A program made the position numbers and the translations under genes. 64,000 bases of DNA from Metellina segmentata (lineage: Eukaryota > Arthropoda > Arachnida > Araneae > Tetragnathidae), in contig OX375881.1 in NCBI GenBank assembly GCA_947359465.1, forward strand, positions 29,987,742 to 30,051,741, in the 5' to 3' direction. How positions within the stretch are numbered: the stretch's first letter is position 1; each line of letters begins with the position of its first letter. This document shows, piece after piece, positions 33,512 through 43,489 of this stretch. The notes beneath the pieces are model-generated. The model ran no database searches and had not been told where the DNA came from. It saw nothing but the letters and a program-made list of their open reading frames with translations.

Positions 33512-34303
33512 TGTCTACGTTGGGCCAGTTAAAGATTACTCATTTCTTCAGCAGCTGCTATGTGCAAACAGCAAAGAAACGTGACGCATGTACACGCTTG
33601 GAACTAGGAATACGATCACCGATCAGAGTTCTATGTTTAACAAATATAGGTTAGACTCAAGAACACAGTACATCGAAAATTGGCTGCAATTTTATCATCA
33701 TTAATTGGTGATAATATTAGAATATGGTAACCTCCTCGTTGACGACGAAAATTTTAGTCTCCAATTTGACGATGCACGGGTGCCGTGTTCTTGAGTTTTT
33801 TTCCACAAGTATCAATGAAATTAAACCTGTGTTTTGTAAAAGAAACTTTTTTTTTGCTTCTAAAAGGACGCGGAATCATCAATGTATACAAAACAGACTG
33901 TATCATATCTACAGGTGAAATATTCTTGAAATCGATGAGCAATTTCCCTTATGGAAACAGGCTTGCGTGATAATTTAATACACGATATTTTATGTAACAT
34001 CAGAATGAGAAGTACGAGTGATTTTTTTTCATATAACAAAGGAGAAAGATGTTTTACAGAGAACGTTTTGTAGGCAAGAATATAATTTATCTAATTTTAA
34101 CAATAATATACCAAGGTTACTAATCAAAACATACTATAATACTCGTTTTCTTGTTGCATCAAATGTACTTTGTATTGATCCTTCAGACATTCTTTACTTT
34201 TGATGGATTTTACTTTATGAATTATGTTAATTATAATGGTTAGACTGACGGGTTTGCAAATAACAATTAATCAAACTGGCATAGTAAACTAGCATATGTT
34301 AGA
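33512..34303. other. Gene-free AT-rich DNA
   Basis: Short overlapping open frames (60-64 codons, 33724-34203) on both strands have no domains. Nothing else recognised. Confidence 0.5.
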
Positions 34304-34305
34304 TA

Positions 34306-34426
34306 CAGGGTGGTCCCGAATTCATGGTACAAACTTTAATGGTAGGTACAGGACATTGTAACAATGATTTATTGTATAGGAATGTATAGTCGCAAGTGAC
34401 GCGGTGAGGCGAAAACAGGGGAAATA
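34306..34426 (+). repeat. Left terminal inverted repeat of the DD41D element
   Basis: Complementary to 35689-35816. It begins CAGGGTGGTCCCGAATTC and runs to ACAGGGGAAATA. Confidence 0.9.
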
Positions 34427-34482
34427 ACGGCCGAAAGGAAAAACAAAGATTTTATTGAAAGCGTTGTTGACAAGTGTCATGT

Positions 34483-35526
34483 TTACAGTAATTGTTCAAA
34501 ATTGCGTCCACCAGTATCGATACATGCTTGACAGCGTCGGTGGAGCGATTGGCGTACACGTTCAAAGATGCCTGGTATTTCACGCACACCTGCAGCAGCT
34601 ACAGATAAGCGAGCGACGAGATCCTCATCTGAGTCAACTGGAGTCTCATAAACAAGATGCTTTAGATGTCCCCATAAAAAGTAATCGAGGCTCGATAAAT
34701 CGGGAGATCGGGGTGGCCAAGGGACTGGTCCACCACGCCCAATCCATCGAGTACCAAACGTGGCATTCAGGTAATTCCGTACATCAATGCTGAAGTGTGC
34801 TGGCGCCCCATCGTGCTGAAACCACATGCGGTTACGAATGGCGATCGGAACATCATGCAGCAGTTGTGGTAACACTTCTTTCAGAAAAATAAGATAGCTT
34901 CCGCCAGTGAGCCGCGTGGGTAGTAAGTATGGGCCAATCAAAAAGTCGTTCACAATACCAGCCCACACATTAATACTGAAACGTTGTTGAAACGCATGTC
35001 GACGCGTTGCATGTGGATTATCGGTTGCCCACACATGGGAATTGTGCGCATTAAAGACACCCTCGCGTGAAAATGTCGCTTCATCTGTAAATAGCACATA
35101 ATCTACGAAATCCGGCTGCAACGCACATTGCTGCATCACCCACAGGCAGAAGTTCACGCGGCGAGGATAATCTGCCGGATTCAATGCTTGTACTTTCTGA
35201 AAATGGAAGGGGTGTAAGCGATTTTCGTTTAACACTCTGCATACAGTCTGATGACTCACACCTACGTCACGCGCAACAGTTCTTGTGCTTGACTCGGGTC
35301 TATCAGCCACAATGTTCAAGATGCTTTCTTCCAGCCTTGGAGTGCGTACAGCTCTTACTCGACCAGCGCCATGTCTGTTGACGTCGAACGCACCTGTTTC
35401 ACAAAGTTGACGATGTAACCGTTGAAAAATTCTATGATCCGGCATTCGTCGATCAGGATACTCCGCGCGATACATTCGTAACGCAGCTCTGCCGTTACCA
35501 TTTGCACGGCCGTACATGTAATGCAT
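34483..35526 (-). CDS. DD41D (Visitor-like) mariner transposase, intact
   Basis: Cut-and-paste transposase of 347 codons, a usual length for the superfamily. The N-terminal 120 residues (MHYMYGRANGNGRAALRMYR, then MPDHRIFQRLHRQLCETGAF and a second helix-turn-helix, TVARDVGVSHQTVCRVLNEN) form the DUF4817-type DNA-binding part. The catalytic triad is FTDEATF (about residue 147), QHDGAPAHF (about 240) and SPDLSSLDYFLWG, with 41 residues between the second and third Asp, the spacing of the DD41D group. The frame stays open upstream of the chosen Met (FTYAEKAD) to a stop without another ATG, so the ancestral start may have been lost by mutation. It lies wholly inside its own inverted repeats, with no internal stop. 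Confidence 0.93.
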   Translation of the reverse strand: MHYMYGRANGNGRAALRMYRAEYPDRRMPDHRIFQRLHRQLCETGAFDVNRHGAGRVRAVRTPRLEESILNIVADRPESSTRTVARDVGVSHQTVCRVLNENRLHPFHFQKVQALNPADYPRRVNFCLWVMQQCALQPDFVDYVLFTDEATFSREGVFNAHNSHVWATDNPHATRRHAFQQRFSINVWAGIVNDFLIGPYLLPTRLTGGSYLIFLKEVLPQLLHDVPIAIRNRMWFQHDGAPAHFSIDVRNYLNATFGTRWIGRGGPVPWPPRSPDLSSLDYFLWGHLKHLVYETPVDSDEDLVARLSVAAAGVREIPGIFERVRQSLHRRCQACIDTGGRNFEQLL

Positions 35527-35688
35527 GTCTGCTTTTTCTGCATACGTAAAGTCACCTATCGTCTACGGCAGCACAATTGTGAATGGCGCTTTTCCCTACT
35601 GCGATGCATCATGTTCAACAGCGGCTAGACATCTACTGCCCTCTACCGGCAATGATACCAACCGATCACTCCATTTCTCTTTCCTTTT

Positions 35689-35816
35689 ATTTCCCCTGTT
35701 TACGCCTCACCGCGTCACTTGCGACTATACATTCCTATACAATAAATCATTGTTACAATGTCCTGTACCTACCATTAAAGTTTGTACCATGAATTCGGGA
35801 TATATTAAACACCCTG
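35689..35816 (-). repeat. Right terminal inverted repeat of the DD41D element
   Basis: Reverse complement of 34306-34426 over more than 100 bp. It ends CACCCTG then TA. It lies upstream of the transposase and so probably holds its promoter. Confidence 0.9.
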
Positions 35817-36009
35817 TATATTAAATATGAAGCTGTATTTCACTCCGATACACATGTAGCTCATAGTTTTTAAACGTGGACTTTTTTTTTGTAATCGCTC
35901 CTTGAAGAAATGGCTATCAAACATTTGAACTCGTTAAAATTTCGAGTCTAAGACCTTTTTAAACCTATAGTTGTTGACGTCATAGAATCTATTCCTGTAA
36001 CTTACCTTG

Positions 36010-36145
36010 GGTGTATTTCCCTCTACTGTACTAGTAAAACGTACTTTGTGTTTGTATGTCTCTTACTTGACGTTGGCTTGTGTTTGGCGCAACTTGGTCA
36101 AAATATGGCTCTTTCGTCATCAAATCCAACCTAACCAATCTTTGC
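36010..36145 (+). repeat. SINE-B 3' part
   Basis: GTATTTCCCTCTACTGTACT, GTATGTCTCTTACTTGACGT, GTTTGGCGCAACTTGGTC, AAAATATGG and CCAACCTAACCAATC correspond to the body and AACC-rich tail of SINE-B. The head is absent. Confidence 0.75.
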
Positions 36146-36258
36146 ATACATTCTATAACAAAAATTCAACGCACAAAGAAGGACGTGAAGAACATACATA
36201 GAAATACAAACGATTAAAATTTCAGAACAATTGAATGATTTATTTCAGAGTTTGATCG

Positions 36259-36830
36259 TTACAAAGGGAAGAAGTCAATAAGGCGTTGGTCCACCTCTGC
36301 CTGGATGCAAGCTGTCACCCGGCGTGGCATAGACTGAAAAAGTTCCCGAATGGTGCCCTGCGGAATTTCTTGCCAAATTGTCTCCAACTGTCAGGCTAAA
36401 TGGTCAACATTCCGGGATAGTTGCAATCGGCTTCCCATAACATCCCAAATTTGTTCTATGGGAGAGAGATCATGAGAGCTAACTGGCCAAGGAAACATCG
36501 GGAAAGCTTGAAAACAATTCATAGTATCCCGGGCATTATCTTGTTAAAAAGTAAGTCCGGGGTGTCGTAAAAGGAATGGTAACACAACCGGTTGTTGAAT
36601 GTCGTCTACATACCGCTGTGCTGTAAGTGTGTTAGAAATAACTATCAAAGGGGACCGACTATCAAAGGAGATGGCATCCCAGATCATAACGCCCTGTTGT
36701 GGGCATGTGTTACGTGTTTTAGTAAGAGATGGATCCCCACACTGTCCTAGACGTCTCCAGACCCGTCTGCGGTTGTCTTCAGTCAGCGCCGTTCCAAGTG
36801 GATCGAGTCCGGCACCACTGTAATTCAGCA
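36259..36830 (-). pseudogene. Tc1-type transposase pseudogene, 5'-deleted
   Basis: The minus strand reads RRRVWRRLGQCGDPSLTK, GVMIWDAISFDSRSPL, QRYVDDIQQPVVLPFLLRHP, then a stop before QDNARDTMNCFQ. It continues SSHDLSPIEQIWDVMG and SMPRRVTACIQAEVDQR and stops at 36259-36261. It is the same broad family as 3156-4191 and retains the second Asp and the Glu. The block with the first catalytic Asp (normally before RRRVWRR) is deleted, and a second stop lies near 36395. No element ends were found. Confidence 0.85.
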
Positions 36831-36923
36831 CCTACTTGGTGCGTCGATTTTTTTCTTATAGAGTGTATATATACTTCGATCCTCGTACCAGTTTGTTAAA
36901 TGTATAAGTCCATTTACTTGTAG

Positions 36924-37582
36924 AACCGGTATAGTGGTTAAGGTGTTAGCCTCTAGATCGAAAGGTTCCTGGCTCGAATCCGGGTCCAGGCAAGGATGTT
37001 TGTAAGTGTATGGTGTAGAGGCGGCTGGTGCACCTTAAATCTGTTGTGGCCGAAAGTCCTCATGTTGGGTTGTGGTAAATTTTTAATTAACGTCGTAGTA
37101 GAGCAACACAACGGGCTATTGACGACGGTCCGGGATCAATCCCTTAAAGTAAAGATCCGAGGACAACACCTCGTAATTTTAAACCACGGTCAGATGAAAA
37201 AGCAACACCACAGCTTGCACCCCACTCTCCAAACTTCCACACCAACCCAACGTGAGGACTTTCGGACAGTACATATTTAAGGTGCACCAGCCGCCTCTAC
37301 GCCATACGTTTACTAACATCCATGCCCGAAACCGGATTCGAACCAGGACCCTTCCGATCTAGAGGCTAACACCTTAACCGCTATGCCGGTTGGTCGGCTC
37401 ACGTTGGGTTGGTGTGGAAGTTTGGAGAGTGGGGTGCCAGTTCAGGTGTTGCTTCGTTATCTGACCGTGGTTCAAAATTGCGAGGTGTTCTCCTCGGATC
37501 TTTCCCTGAAGGGACTGATCCCGGACAGTCGTCAATAGCCCGTTGTTTTGCTCCAGTACGACGTTAATTAAAATTACCATTA
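36924..37582 (+). repeat. SINE-A (head 1) split by a second SINE-A
   Basis: The outer copy runs 36924-37075 and resumes at 37398. The head is AACCGGTATAGTGGTTAAGG with B-box GGCTCGAATCC; the body is GGTGTAGAGGCGGCTGGTGC, GTTGGGTTGG.GTGG, and the end is AATTAAAATTACCATTA. A 14-bp target-site duplication, CCATTTACTTGTAG, flanks the whole composite at 36910-36923 and 37583-37596. Removing the inner copy leaves about 330 bp, the full SINE length. Confidence 0.92.
37076..37397 (-). repeat. Full-length SINE-A (head 1) inserted in a SINE-A
   Basis: A minus-strand copy of about 322 bp from the head at 37397 (CCGACCAACCGGCATAGCGG) to the TAAATTTTTAATTAACG tail at 37076. It is flanked by a duplicated CTCAYGTTGGGTTG site (37059-37075 and 37398 onwards), which is the host SINE's own mid-body. 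An apparent 94-codon frame across the junction is not a gene. Confidence 0.9.
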
Positions 37583-37689
37583 CCATTTACTTGTAGTTGT
37601 CTGTCTTGTAGCATGGTCAGAATGGCTATTGAGGCATAAAATCCATCGGACCTGTACTTCAAGCTTCTGTGCCAGTTTGGAAGAGGAGG

Positions 37690-38085
37690 GGGCACTGGTT
37701 CAATAGGTTAATCTATTGAGCTAGAATCCAGCGAGTTGTCAGCAGCGTAGGTTCGATTTATACCTGCATGTTTTCTCTTTCTTCAGTAGTTGGGTTGGCG
37801 TGGAAGTTTGGAGAGTGGGGTGCCAGCTCAGGTGTTGCTTCGTCAGCTGACCGTGGTTCAAAATTACGAGGTGTTGTCCTCGAATCTTTCCCTTAAGGGA
37901 CTGATTCCGGACCGTCGTCAATAGCCCGTTGTGTTGCTCTAGTACGACGTTAACTAAAAATTACCATTACTCTTTCTTCAGTAAAGCTTTCCTTGTGTGT
38001 ATCTGTCATTTACTTAACTTTATTTGTCTGGCTTTTGATGCAGCTTGGACAAATATAGCCATATAACCCAATAAACTGACCTGTT
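37690..38085 (+). repeat. SINE-B split by a truncated SINE-A
   Basis: The head (GGTTCAATAGGTTAATCTAT, TTGAGCTAGAATCC, GTAGGTTCGATTTATACC) lies at 37690-37788. The body resumes at 37970 with CTCTTTCTTCAGTAAAGC, CCTTGTGTGTATCTGTC and GACAAATATAGCC, ending near 38085. Confidence 0.85.
37789..37969 (+). repeat. 5'-truncated SINE-A inside SINE-B
   Basis: A 181-bp copy starting GTTGGGTTGGCGTGGAAG and ending TTAACTAAAAATTACCATTA. It has an exact 14-bp target-site duplication, CTCTTTCTTCAGTA, at 37775-37788 and 37970-37983. The missing 5' half with a clean duplication is what target-primed reverse transcription by a LINE leaves. Confidence 0.94.
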
Positions 38086-38474
38086 TGGATATCTGGTACC
38101 TCATAAGAAAAATATGTATGTCATTAGCTTTAAGTTCCATTCAATGTTCTTGTTTAAAATAACTTTATGTTCACAAATTCGTCCTTTTTCTTTTCCTTTT
38201 AACTGCTGTACACTTTTATTAATTTGAACACAAATAAACGATTTTTTTACTTTTGAACTTAGAAAATAGACTGCACCTTCAGTGGTACCGATGGTTCCTA
38301 TGAGGTACCATTGTACCAATAATCCCTGTCTTGAATCAGTGCTTCAATCTCATTGGACCATATTAAACAATAATGTATTCCAGGAGACTAATTAGGATTA
38401 TAGCAAAATTGAATTAAAATCATGACTGTATTTCTTAAAATCGCAAACAAGGCTTGTCTGCGCAACAAGGAGCA
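38086..38474. other. Gene-free AT-rich DNA
   Basis: No gene recognised; a 72-codon minus-strand frame at 38101-38319 has no domain. A short palindromic block, GGTACCGATGGTTCC...GGTACC, lies near 38284-38310. Confidence 0.5.
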
Positions 38475-38932
38475 ACAAAGTTGCTTCAAGGGGATAGTGG
38501 ATTTTCAACACAACGTGAAGCTATCCGATTGTAATAAATTTTAAAGATAGTTTATTTTCTACAGAAATGCTCTCATAAAAAAGTTTGGTTCAAACACGGT
38601 GTACTGAAGTTATCACATAGAACGTTGTAAAAAATTTTGATGAACTAGCAAAAATCGATCGGGTGCCATGCTCAAATTTTTGTATACTTAAACACCTAAA
38701 ATATTTAAAAAACCATTGTTCAAGATACTTTTTGCCAAAGTACAACCAGGGGTGAGGGAGAGCAATACAAATCCTAAAATCCAACCAACTCCATCAAATA
38801 TTTTCGTAATTGAAGAAGTATTTTGGAATTAATAGCGTTTTATATCAATTTTAAAGCTAAAATTAAACCCCCCACTTTTCGATCGATTTTAGTGATTTCG
38901 AAAATCCACTGCCCCCCCCCCCTTAAGGGCGT
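38475..38932. repeat. Putative inverted-repeat element with poly-C end
   Basis: The left end, CTTCAAGGGGATAGTGGATTTTC, mirrors the right end, GAAAATCCACTG followed by eleven or more C and TTAAGG. An inner pair, AAAATCGATCGGG and TCGATCGATTTTAG, also mirrors. No transposase is present. It is probably a non-autonomous DNA element of about 0.46 kb; target-site duplication not determined. Confidence 0.45.
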
Positions 38933-39657
38933 TGATCCGCAATATTTCCTGCCAGTGGTAGAATAATCAAATTAATTTCTAATGCATTTCCACGGTGGTA
39001 AAGCCTTCCTTCTCCGATGCTACCCCAAGTCCATAATTTTGAGCTTTTTACTTCGACCCCTGCTCGATCCTCTTAAAAGGCAAAAGCTCGTAAAAATGGG
39101 CTCTCCGTGCCTTTCGAGTGGCCTGGAAAACTTTGAGCAAACGAAGGCCTCATATCATATCATTAAGACACTGCGAAGAGCATGAAGCTATAAACTGGGA
39201 GAGTGGGCTGTTGACACTGCAAACAAAGAAGTCGATTTGCTCCAGGTCCCTTCCAAGACTTTGCAAAGAGTGGCGCTAAGTGCGAAGAAAATTGATGTTG
39301 CGTCACAACAGACACGGACTTTATTTATTGGAGTAATATATTACGGCTTTTATTCGGTAATAAATTTTATTGTTTGTTGAGGTAGCGTTGAATTTAAACG
39401 CTGTGTACTTAGCGCCTCCCGAAGATAGTCGGTCGTTTCGGGCTACATTAGGTGTTAATCTTCCGCTGGACTTTTTGAGAGTCGAGAATTCGTCGGGGAA
39501 GAAGAAGGCACTCGAAGGGGTAGTTTTATAGTTGAAAAATTGAAGAGTAGCAGATTTTGCAGTGTCTTAGACACTCTTGAAAGGATTTTCGCTGGTTACT
39601 GTGAATTACAGATTCTTACACATGCACGAGCAGTACTGTTTCGTAATTTTTGAAAGA
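38933..39657. other. Gene-free, apparently low-copy DNA
   Basis: Mixed-composition sequence without the window's repeat families; a 67-codon frame at 38982-39185 has no domain. Confidence 0.45.
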
Positions 39658-40199
39658 TTAACCCTCTTTGTTGTCTCCCCATTAGCAAAACTGACATCCT
39701 GGAGGATGGATAATTTGGTAATTTTTAATTAACGGCGTGCTAGAGAAACACGACGGGCTATTGACGACGGACCGGGATCAAAACAATAGCGGAAAGATCA
39801 GAGAGCAGCACCACGTAATTTTGAACCAAGGCCAGATGACGAGGCAACACCTGAGGTGGCACCCTACTCATCAAACTTCCATGCCAACCCATCATGAGGA
39901 TTTTCGTCCACGACAGATTTAAGATGCACCAGTCACCTCTACACCATAAACTCACAAACATCCATGCACTGACCCGGATTCGAACTAGGAACCTTCCGAT
40001 CCAGAGGTTAACACCTCAACCACCAGACCGGTTGGTCGGCTCTTGGAGGATGGGATACCTGATCATTAGAAGAAAACTAATCAGGTATTGTCATCGTTTA
40101 AAAATTCGGCTACAACTTGATGACGAGATAACTCGTCATGTGGAAAATTTGTCAGATCTTGATGGACGAGATATTTGTCGAAGCCACTTCGAGGATTAA
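39658..40199 (+). mobile_element. TTAA-flanked ATATCTCGTC element, split by a SINE
   Basis: The left end is TTAACCCTCTTTGTTG at 39658 and the right end CGAGGATTAA at 40199, as in 8982-9229. The interior has CCATTAGCAAAACTGAC and, after the SINE, GATGACGAGATAACTCGTCA and GATCTTGATGGACGAGATA. Without the SINE it is about 200 bp. Confidence 0.68.
39713..40040 (-). repeat. Full-length SINE-A (head 1) inside the TTAA element
   Basis: Minus-strand copy of about 328 bp. The head at 40040 reads GCCGACCAACCGGTCTGGTG, the B-box region is GGTTCCTAGTTCGAATCCGG, and the tail is at 39713. It is flanked by TCCTGGAGGATGGATA and TCTTGGAGGATGGGATA, an imperfect 16-17-bp duplication of the host element. Confidence 0.88.
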
Positions 40200-40281
40200 A
40201 AAAATAAAATTGACTGTCTGATTTCAGTTATTTAATAGACAGGAATGTGAATTTTCGGAGATTGAGGTTTCGTTTTGAATG

Positions 40282-40600
40282 AGTGGAGCCACGGTAGTCC
40301 AGTTGGAGGATTGACAGATTAGCAAACAGAGGAGTGCGAGTTCGAATCCAACCCAAGACCATCATGTATAAAGAAGACTGGTGCACGTAAAATCTCTCAT
40401 GGCCTCAAATGTCCTCACGTTGACGTGGTGTAGAAGTTTGGAGAGTGGGGTGCCAGTTCAGATGTTGACCTAGTTAACTGACAACGGTTCAAAATTAAGA
40501 CATAGTATCCTGGTATCATTCCTGGTATCCTTCATTATTGAACCCGGATCGTCACCGATAGTCCGTTGTGTTGCTCCAGTGCAACGTTACTTAAGTGCCT
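40282..40600 (+). repeat. SINE-A2: head 2 joined to the SINE-A body
   Basis: The head GTGGAGCCACGGTAGTCCAG with B-box GCGAGTTCGAATCC differs completely from head 1. After CTGGTGCACGTAAAATCT the body is that of SINE-A: CTCACGTTGACGTGGTG, GGAGAGTGGGGTGCCAG, CCAGTGCAACGTTA. It is a chimeric SINE subfamily, found again at 51416, 57631 and 61720. Confidence 0.85.
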
Positions 40601-41134
40601 ATTTATCTTATGTGACTGAGACGGATTTTCAGTGTAAAAAAACAAACAAACCAGACTGTCTGCGAATATTTTATAAATGCTATTTCGAATGCTTGCTTTC
40701 CTGTAGTTTATCCAGAAGCCTACTCTCATGAATGTGAAATATAAGTAGGTTGAGCATTTTTGTTGAGCGGAGTTTTAAACACGACAAGTAGTCATGTGAT
40801 TGATCTGTGAAAAATTGCCTTGTTTTGCAGATTTGGCATCTCTTTGTCTCGTCTTGTAATATAACATCTTTTGACAAGATTGGTGTGCGAATGCGCATTT
40901 GTAGAGTGGTGACAAAAATGGTGAAACTTCCGAAGTCTACTATTATGTCGCAATAAGATGATAAATCAATAGATGGTGTCTTTTTCCGTTCCGTGGTTTA
41001 TTCATGTGATGAATGTTGTTTCTACCGGGTAGACGAAAATAGTCTAAGTGTCAACCAAATTGGTCACATGATCCTGAACACATGGAAAACTTACCACCAT
41101 TGCATACTTCTAATTTCATATTTCATCCATACCA
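40601..41134. other. Gene-free DNA
   Basis: No gene or repeat recognised; a 72-codon minus-strand frame at 40680-40898 has no domain. Confidence 0.5.
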
Positions 41135-42307
41135 GCACGTCTATCAAGATCCAAAAAATATTGCGAACGACGAATTATATCTCGTCCATCAGGATCCAAC
41201 CAATTTTGCGAACGACGAGATATATCTCGTCCATCAAGAACCAACCAATTTGGAGAATGCCGAGATATCTCGTTTATCGAGATCAAGCGCACTTTTGCGA
41301 ACGACGAAATATATCTTGTCGATCAAGATCCACAACCAACCTTGAACATAACGAGTTATATCTCATATACCAAGATCCAAACAATATTGCGAAGGACGAA
41401 ATGTATCTCGTCCATCAAGATCCAACCAAATTTAGAGAACGACGAGATATATCTCGTCCATCAAGAATCAACCAATTTGGAGAATGACGAGATATATCTC
41501 GTCCATCAAGAACCAACCAATTTTGAAAACGACGAGATATATCTCGTCTATCAAGATCCAACCAATTTTGAGAACGATTAGATATATCTCGTCTATCAAG
41601 ATCCAACCAATTTTGAGAACGACGAGATATATCTCGTCCATCAGGATCCAACCAATTTGGAGAATGACGAGATATATCTCGTCCATCAGGATCCAACCAA
41701 TTTGGAGAATGACTAGATATATTTTGCCTATCAAGATCTAGCACACTTTTGCGAACGATGAAATATATCTTGTCGTTCAAGATCCACAACCAACTTTGAA
41801 AATTACGAGTTATATCTCGTCTATCAAGATCCAACCAATTTTGAGAACTATTAGATATATCTCGTCTATCAAGATCCAACCAATTTTGAGAACGACGAGA
41901 TATATCTAGTCCATCAGGATCCAACCAATTTGGAGAATGACGAGATATATCTTGCCTATCAAGATCTAGCACACTTTTGCGAACGATGAAATATATCTTG
42001 TCGATCAAAATCCACAACCAACTTTGAAAATGACGAGTTATATCTCGTCTATCAAGATCCAACTCATTTTGCGAACGACTAGATATACTCGTATCTCTTC
42101 CATAAAGATCCAGCCAATTTTGGGAATGACGAGATAACTCGTCATTAAAAATGCCGATTGAATTCCGAATGATGAAGACTACATGCTTTTGGCGATGACG
42201 AGATCAAGATCATGTCATTTTTTCTAACGACACTAGATCCTATCCAAGATCTGGTCAATTTTACCGATAACTAGATATATCGTCAAGACATCCACCAGGA
42301 GGATTAA
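41135..42307. repeat. 45-bp tandem array centred on an 18-bp palindrome
   Basis: About 25 units of 45 bp: the perfect palindrome GACGAGATATATCTCGTC followed by CATCAAGATCCAACCAATTT and GGAGAAT. The right edge, CCACCAGGAGGATTAA (ending 42307), is the same TTAA-bounded tip as in 8982-9229 and 39658-40199, so this is an expanded version of that element's interior. Because 45 is a multiple of three, long frames stay open on both strands (15-residue repeats such as NWLDLDRRDISRRSQ). No other coding evidence exists. Confidence 0.93.
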
Positions 42308-43139
42308 ACAAAAAAACCGGAAAATACAATTAGACTGCCCTCACAATAAAGACCTATCGCTACGGTGTGGTGCATTTGAACCCAAATTCGGATTTAAATC
42401 GACATGCTTCGACATCAGATTTCGTCTACAAGCATCGTCTTTAAAATGCAGTTCAGGCAACCGAAATTTTCCCACACTCTTCTCAAATCCTCCAAAAGCG
42501 GAGGAAAGTTTTAAAGAGAATTGGCCACTGCCGGCCATGCAATCACCATAATGGATGACGTCCCAGGGTAAAGACCATATTTCTTAAGTACTCATGAATG
42601 ATGACGCATTTGATGATGTCTAATTTCTTGGAGTGGGAAATCAATTTAGTCTAAACAGCGAAAGAGGAGCCATTTCTTAAATTCTGAAGTGGAGTGAGTA
42701 ATCAAAAAAGAGTGATTTTTTTTGGACTCTTTTTTCGTTATTTCTATTTGGGCTTTCGTTTCTGTGTTCGGTGGGGAAAACAGAGAAGACAGATGGATGC
42801 TTTTGATGGAAGAGGTTTTTCGTTTTCTCCTCCTCTTTCTCGCAGCCGAATACATGGTGGTACGGGGGTCGGGTTTGCTGCGCTTGGCTGCCTTATCACT
42901 CTTTCGCGACGGTTTCTGGGAAAGCTTGTTGAAATTACGTAATAACATGGTTAGCTCTGCGATTTGGGTCTTGTTTGCTGCATGGTAATTCCAGTTTCTC
43001 AAAATACTGCACGAAGAGCTATTTATAGAAGTAATTATGAATATATTAATGATGATTCATCTTCGGAGAGGTACATACACGTTTGATATAACCTGATTCG
43101 CTGGTATCCAAAACGTAAGGAACAGTAAAATTGTAACTC
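42308..43139. other. Non-repetitive island
   Basis: Sequence of higher complexity at 42340-43010, with overlapping frames of 82-118 codons on three frames. None has a recognised domain, signal or splice context that I can defend. It may be conserved non-coding DNA or an unrecognised exon. Confidence 0.35.
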
Positions 43140-43273
43140 TCCAAGTATTTTCGACGAAATATTTCGTCCATCAAATATATCGATTTGACCCTTTTGCTAA
43201 TTATGTCATATTTCGTCATCAAAATATTACCAATTTTTTGATGATGACTAGATCAAGATCTGGTCAGTTTTAA

Positions 43274-43436
43274 TTTGGAGAGTGGTGTACCAGCTCATAT
43301 ATGACATCATCATATGGACATGGTCCAAAATTATGAGGTGTTACCTTCCAATCTTTCGGGATTGATCCCAGACCGTCGCCAATAGCCCATTGTGTTTGAT
43401 GCTCCACTGGAATGTTTCATTCAACTACCAACCAAT
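43274..43436 (+). repeat. 5'-truncated SINE-A
   Basis: Starts ATTTGGAGAGTGGTGTACCAG and ends AATGTTTCATTCAACTACC plus AACCAATC. It carries the TTCGGGATTGATCCCAGACC block. Inserted in the ATATCTCGTC relic. Confidence 0.82.
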
Positions 43437-43489
43437 CTTATCAGTATTCCTTTAATGACGAGATATCTCATACACCCAGGTCTGGTCAG

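Larger units (their letters stand above)
34304..35818 (-). mobile_element. Complete DD41D-type Tc1/mariner element
   Basis: Bounded by TA and CAGGGTG tips. Long inverted repeats (34306-34426 and 35689-35816) share, almost without mismatch, CCCGAATTCATGGTACAAAC onwards for over 100 bp. Only the outer 15 bp differ, by a small indel. A single intact transposase frame fills the interior. It is the least decayed transposon in the window, so it is probably a recent arrival. Confidence 0.92.

Noticed and set aside
33342..33584. An 80-codon frame over the tRNA locus
   Set aside because: It is an antisense read-through of the tRNA-Leu gene; the conserved-looking stretch in it is the tRNA sequence itself.
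41415..42062. A 215-codon minus-strand frame and a 164-codon plus-strand frame through the 45-bp array, looking like a repeat protein
   Set aside because: The 45-bp unit is a multiple of three, so frames stay open on both strands by arithmetic. There is no codon or domain evidence, and the same motif is scattered elsewhere as broken DNA repeats.
42694..42988. Overlapping 82- and 88-codon frames near 42.7-43.0 kb as an exon
   Set aside because: Two plus frames and one minus frame are open over the same stretch, with no domain and no defensible splice context. Kept only as an unclassified island.
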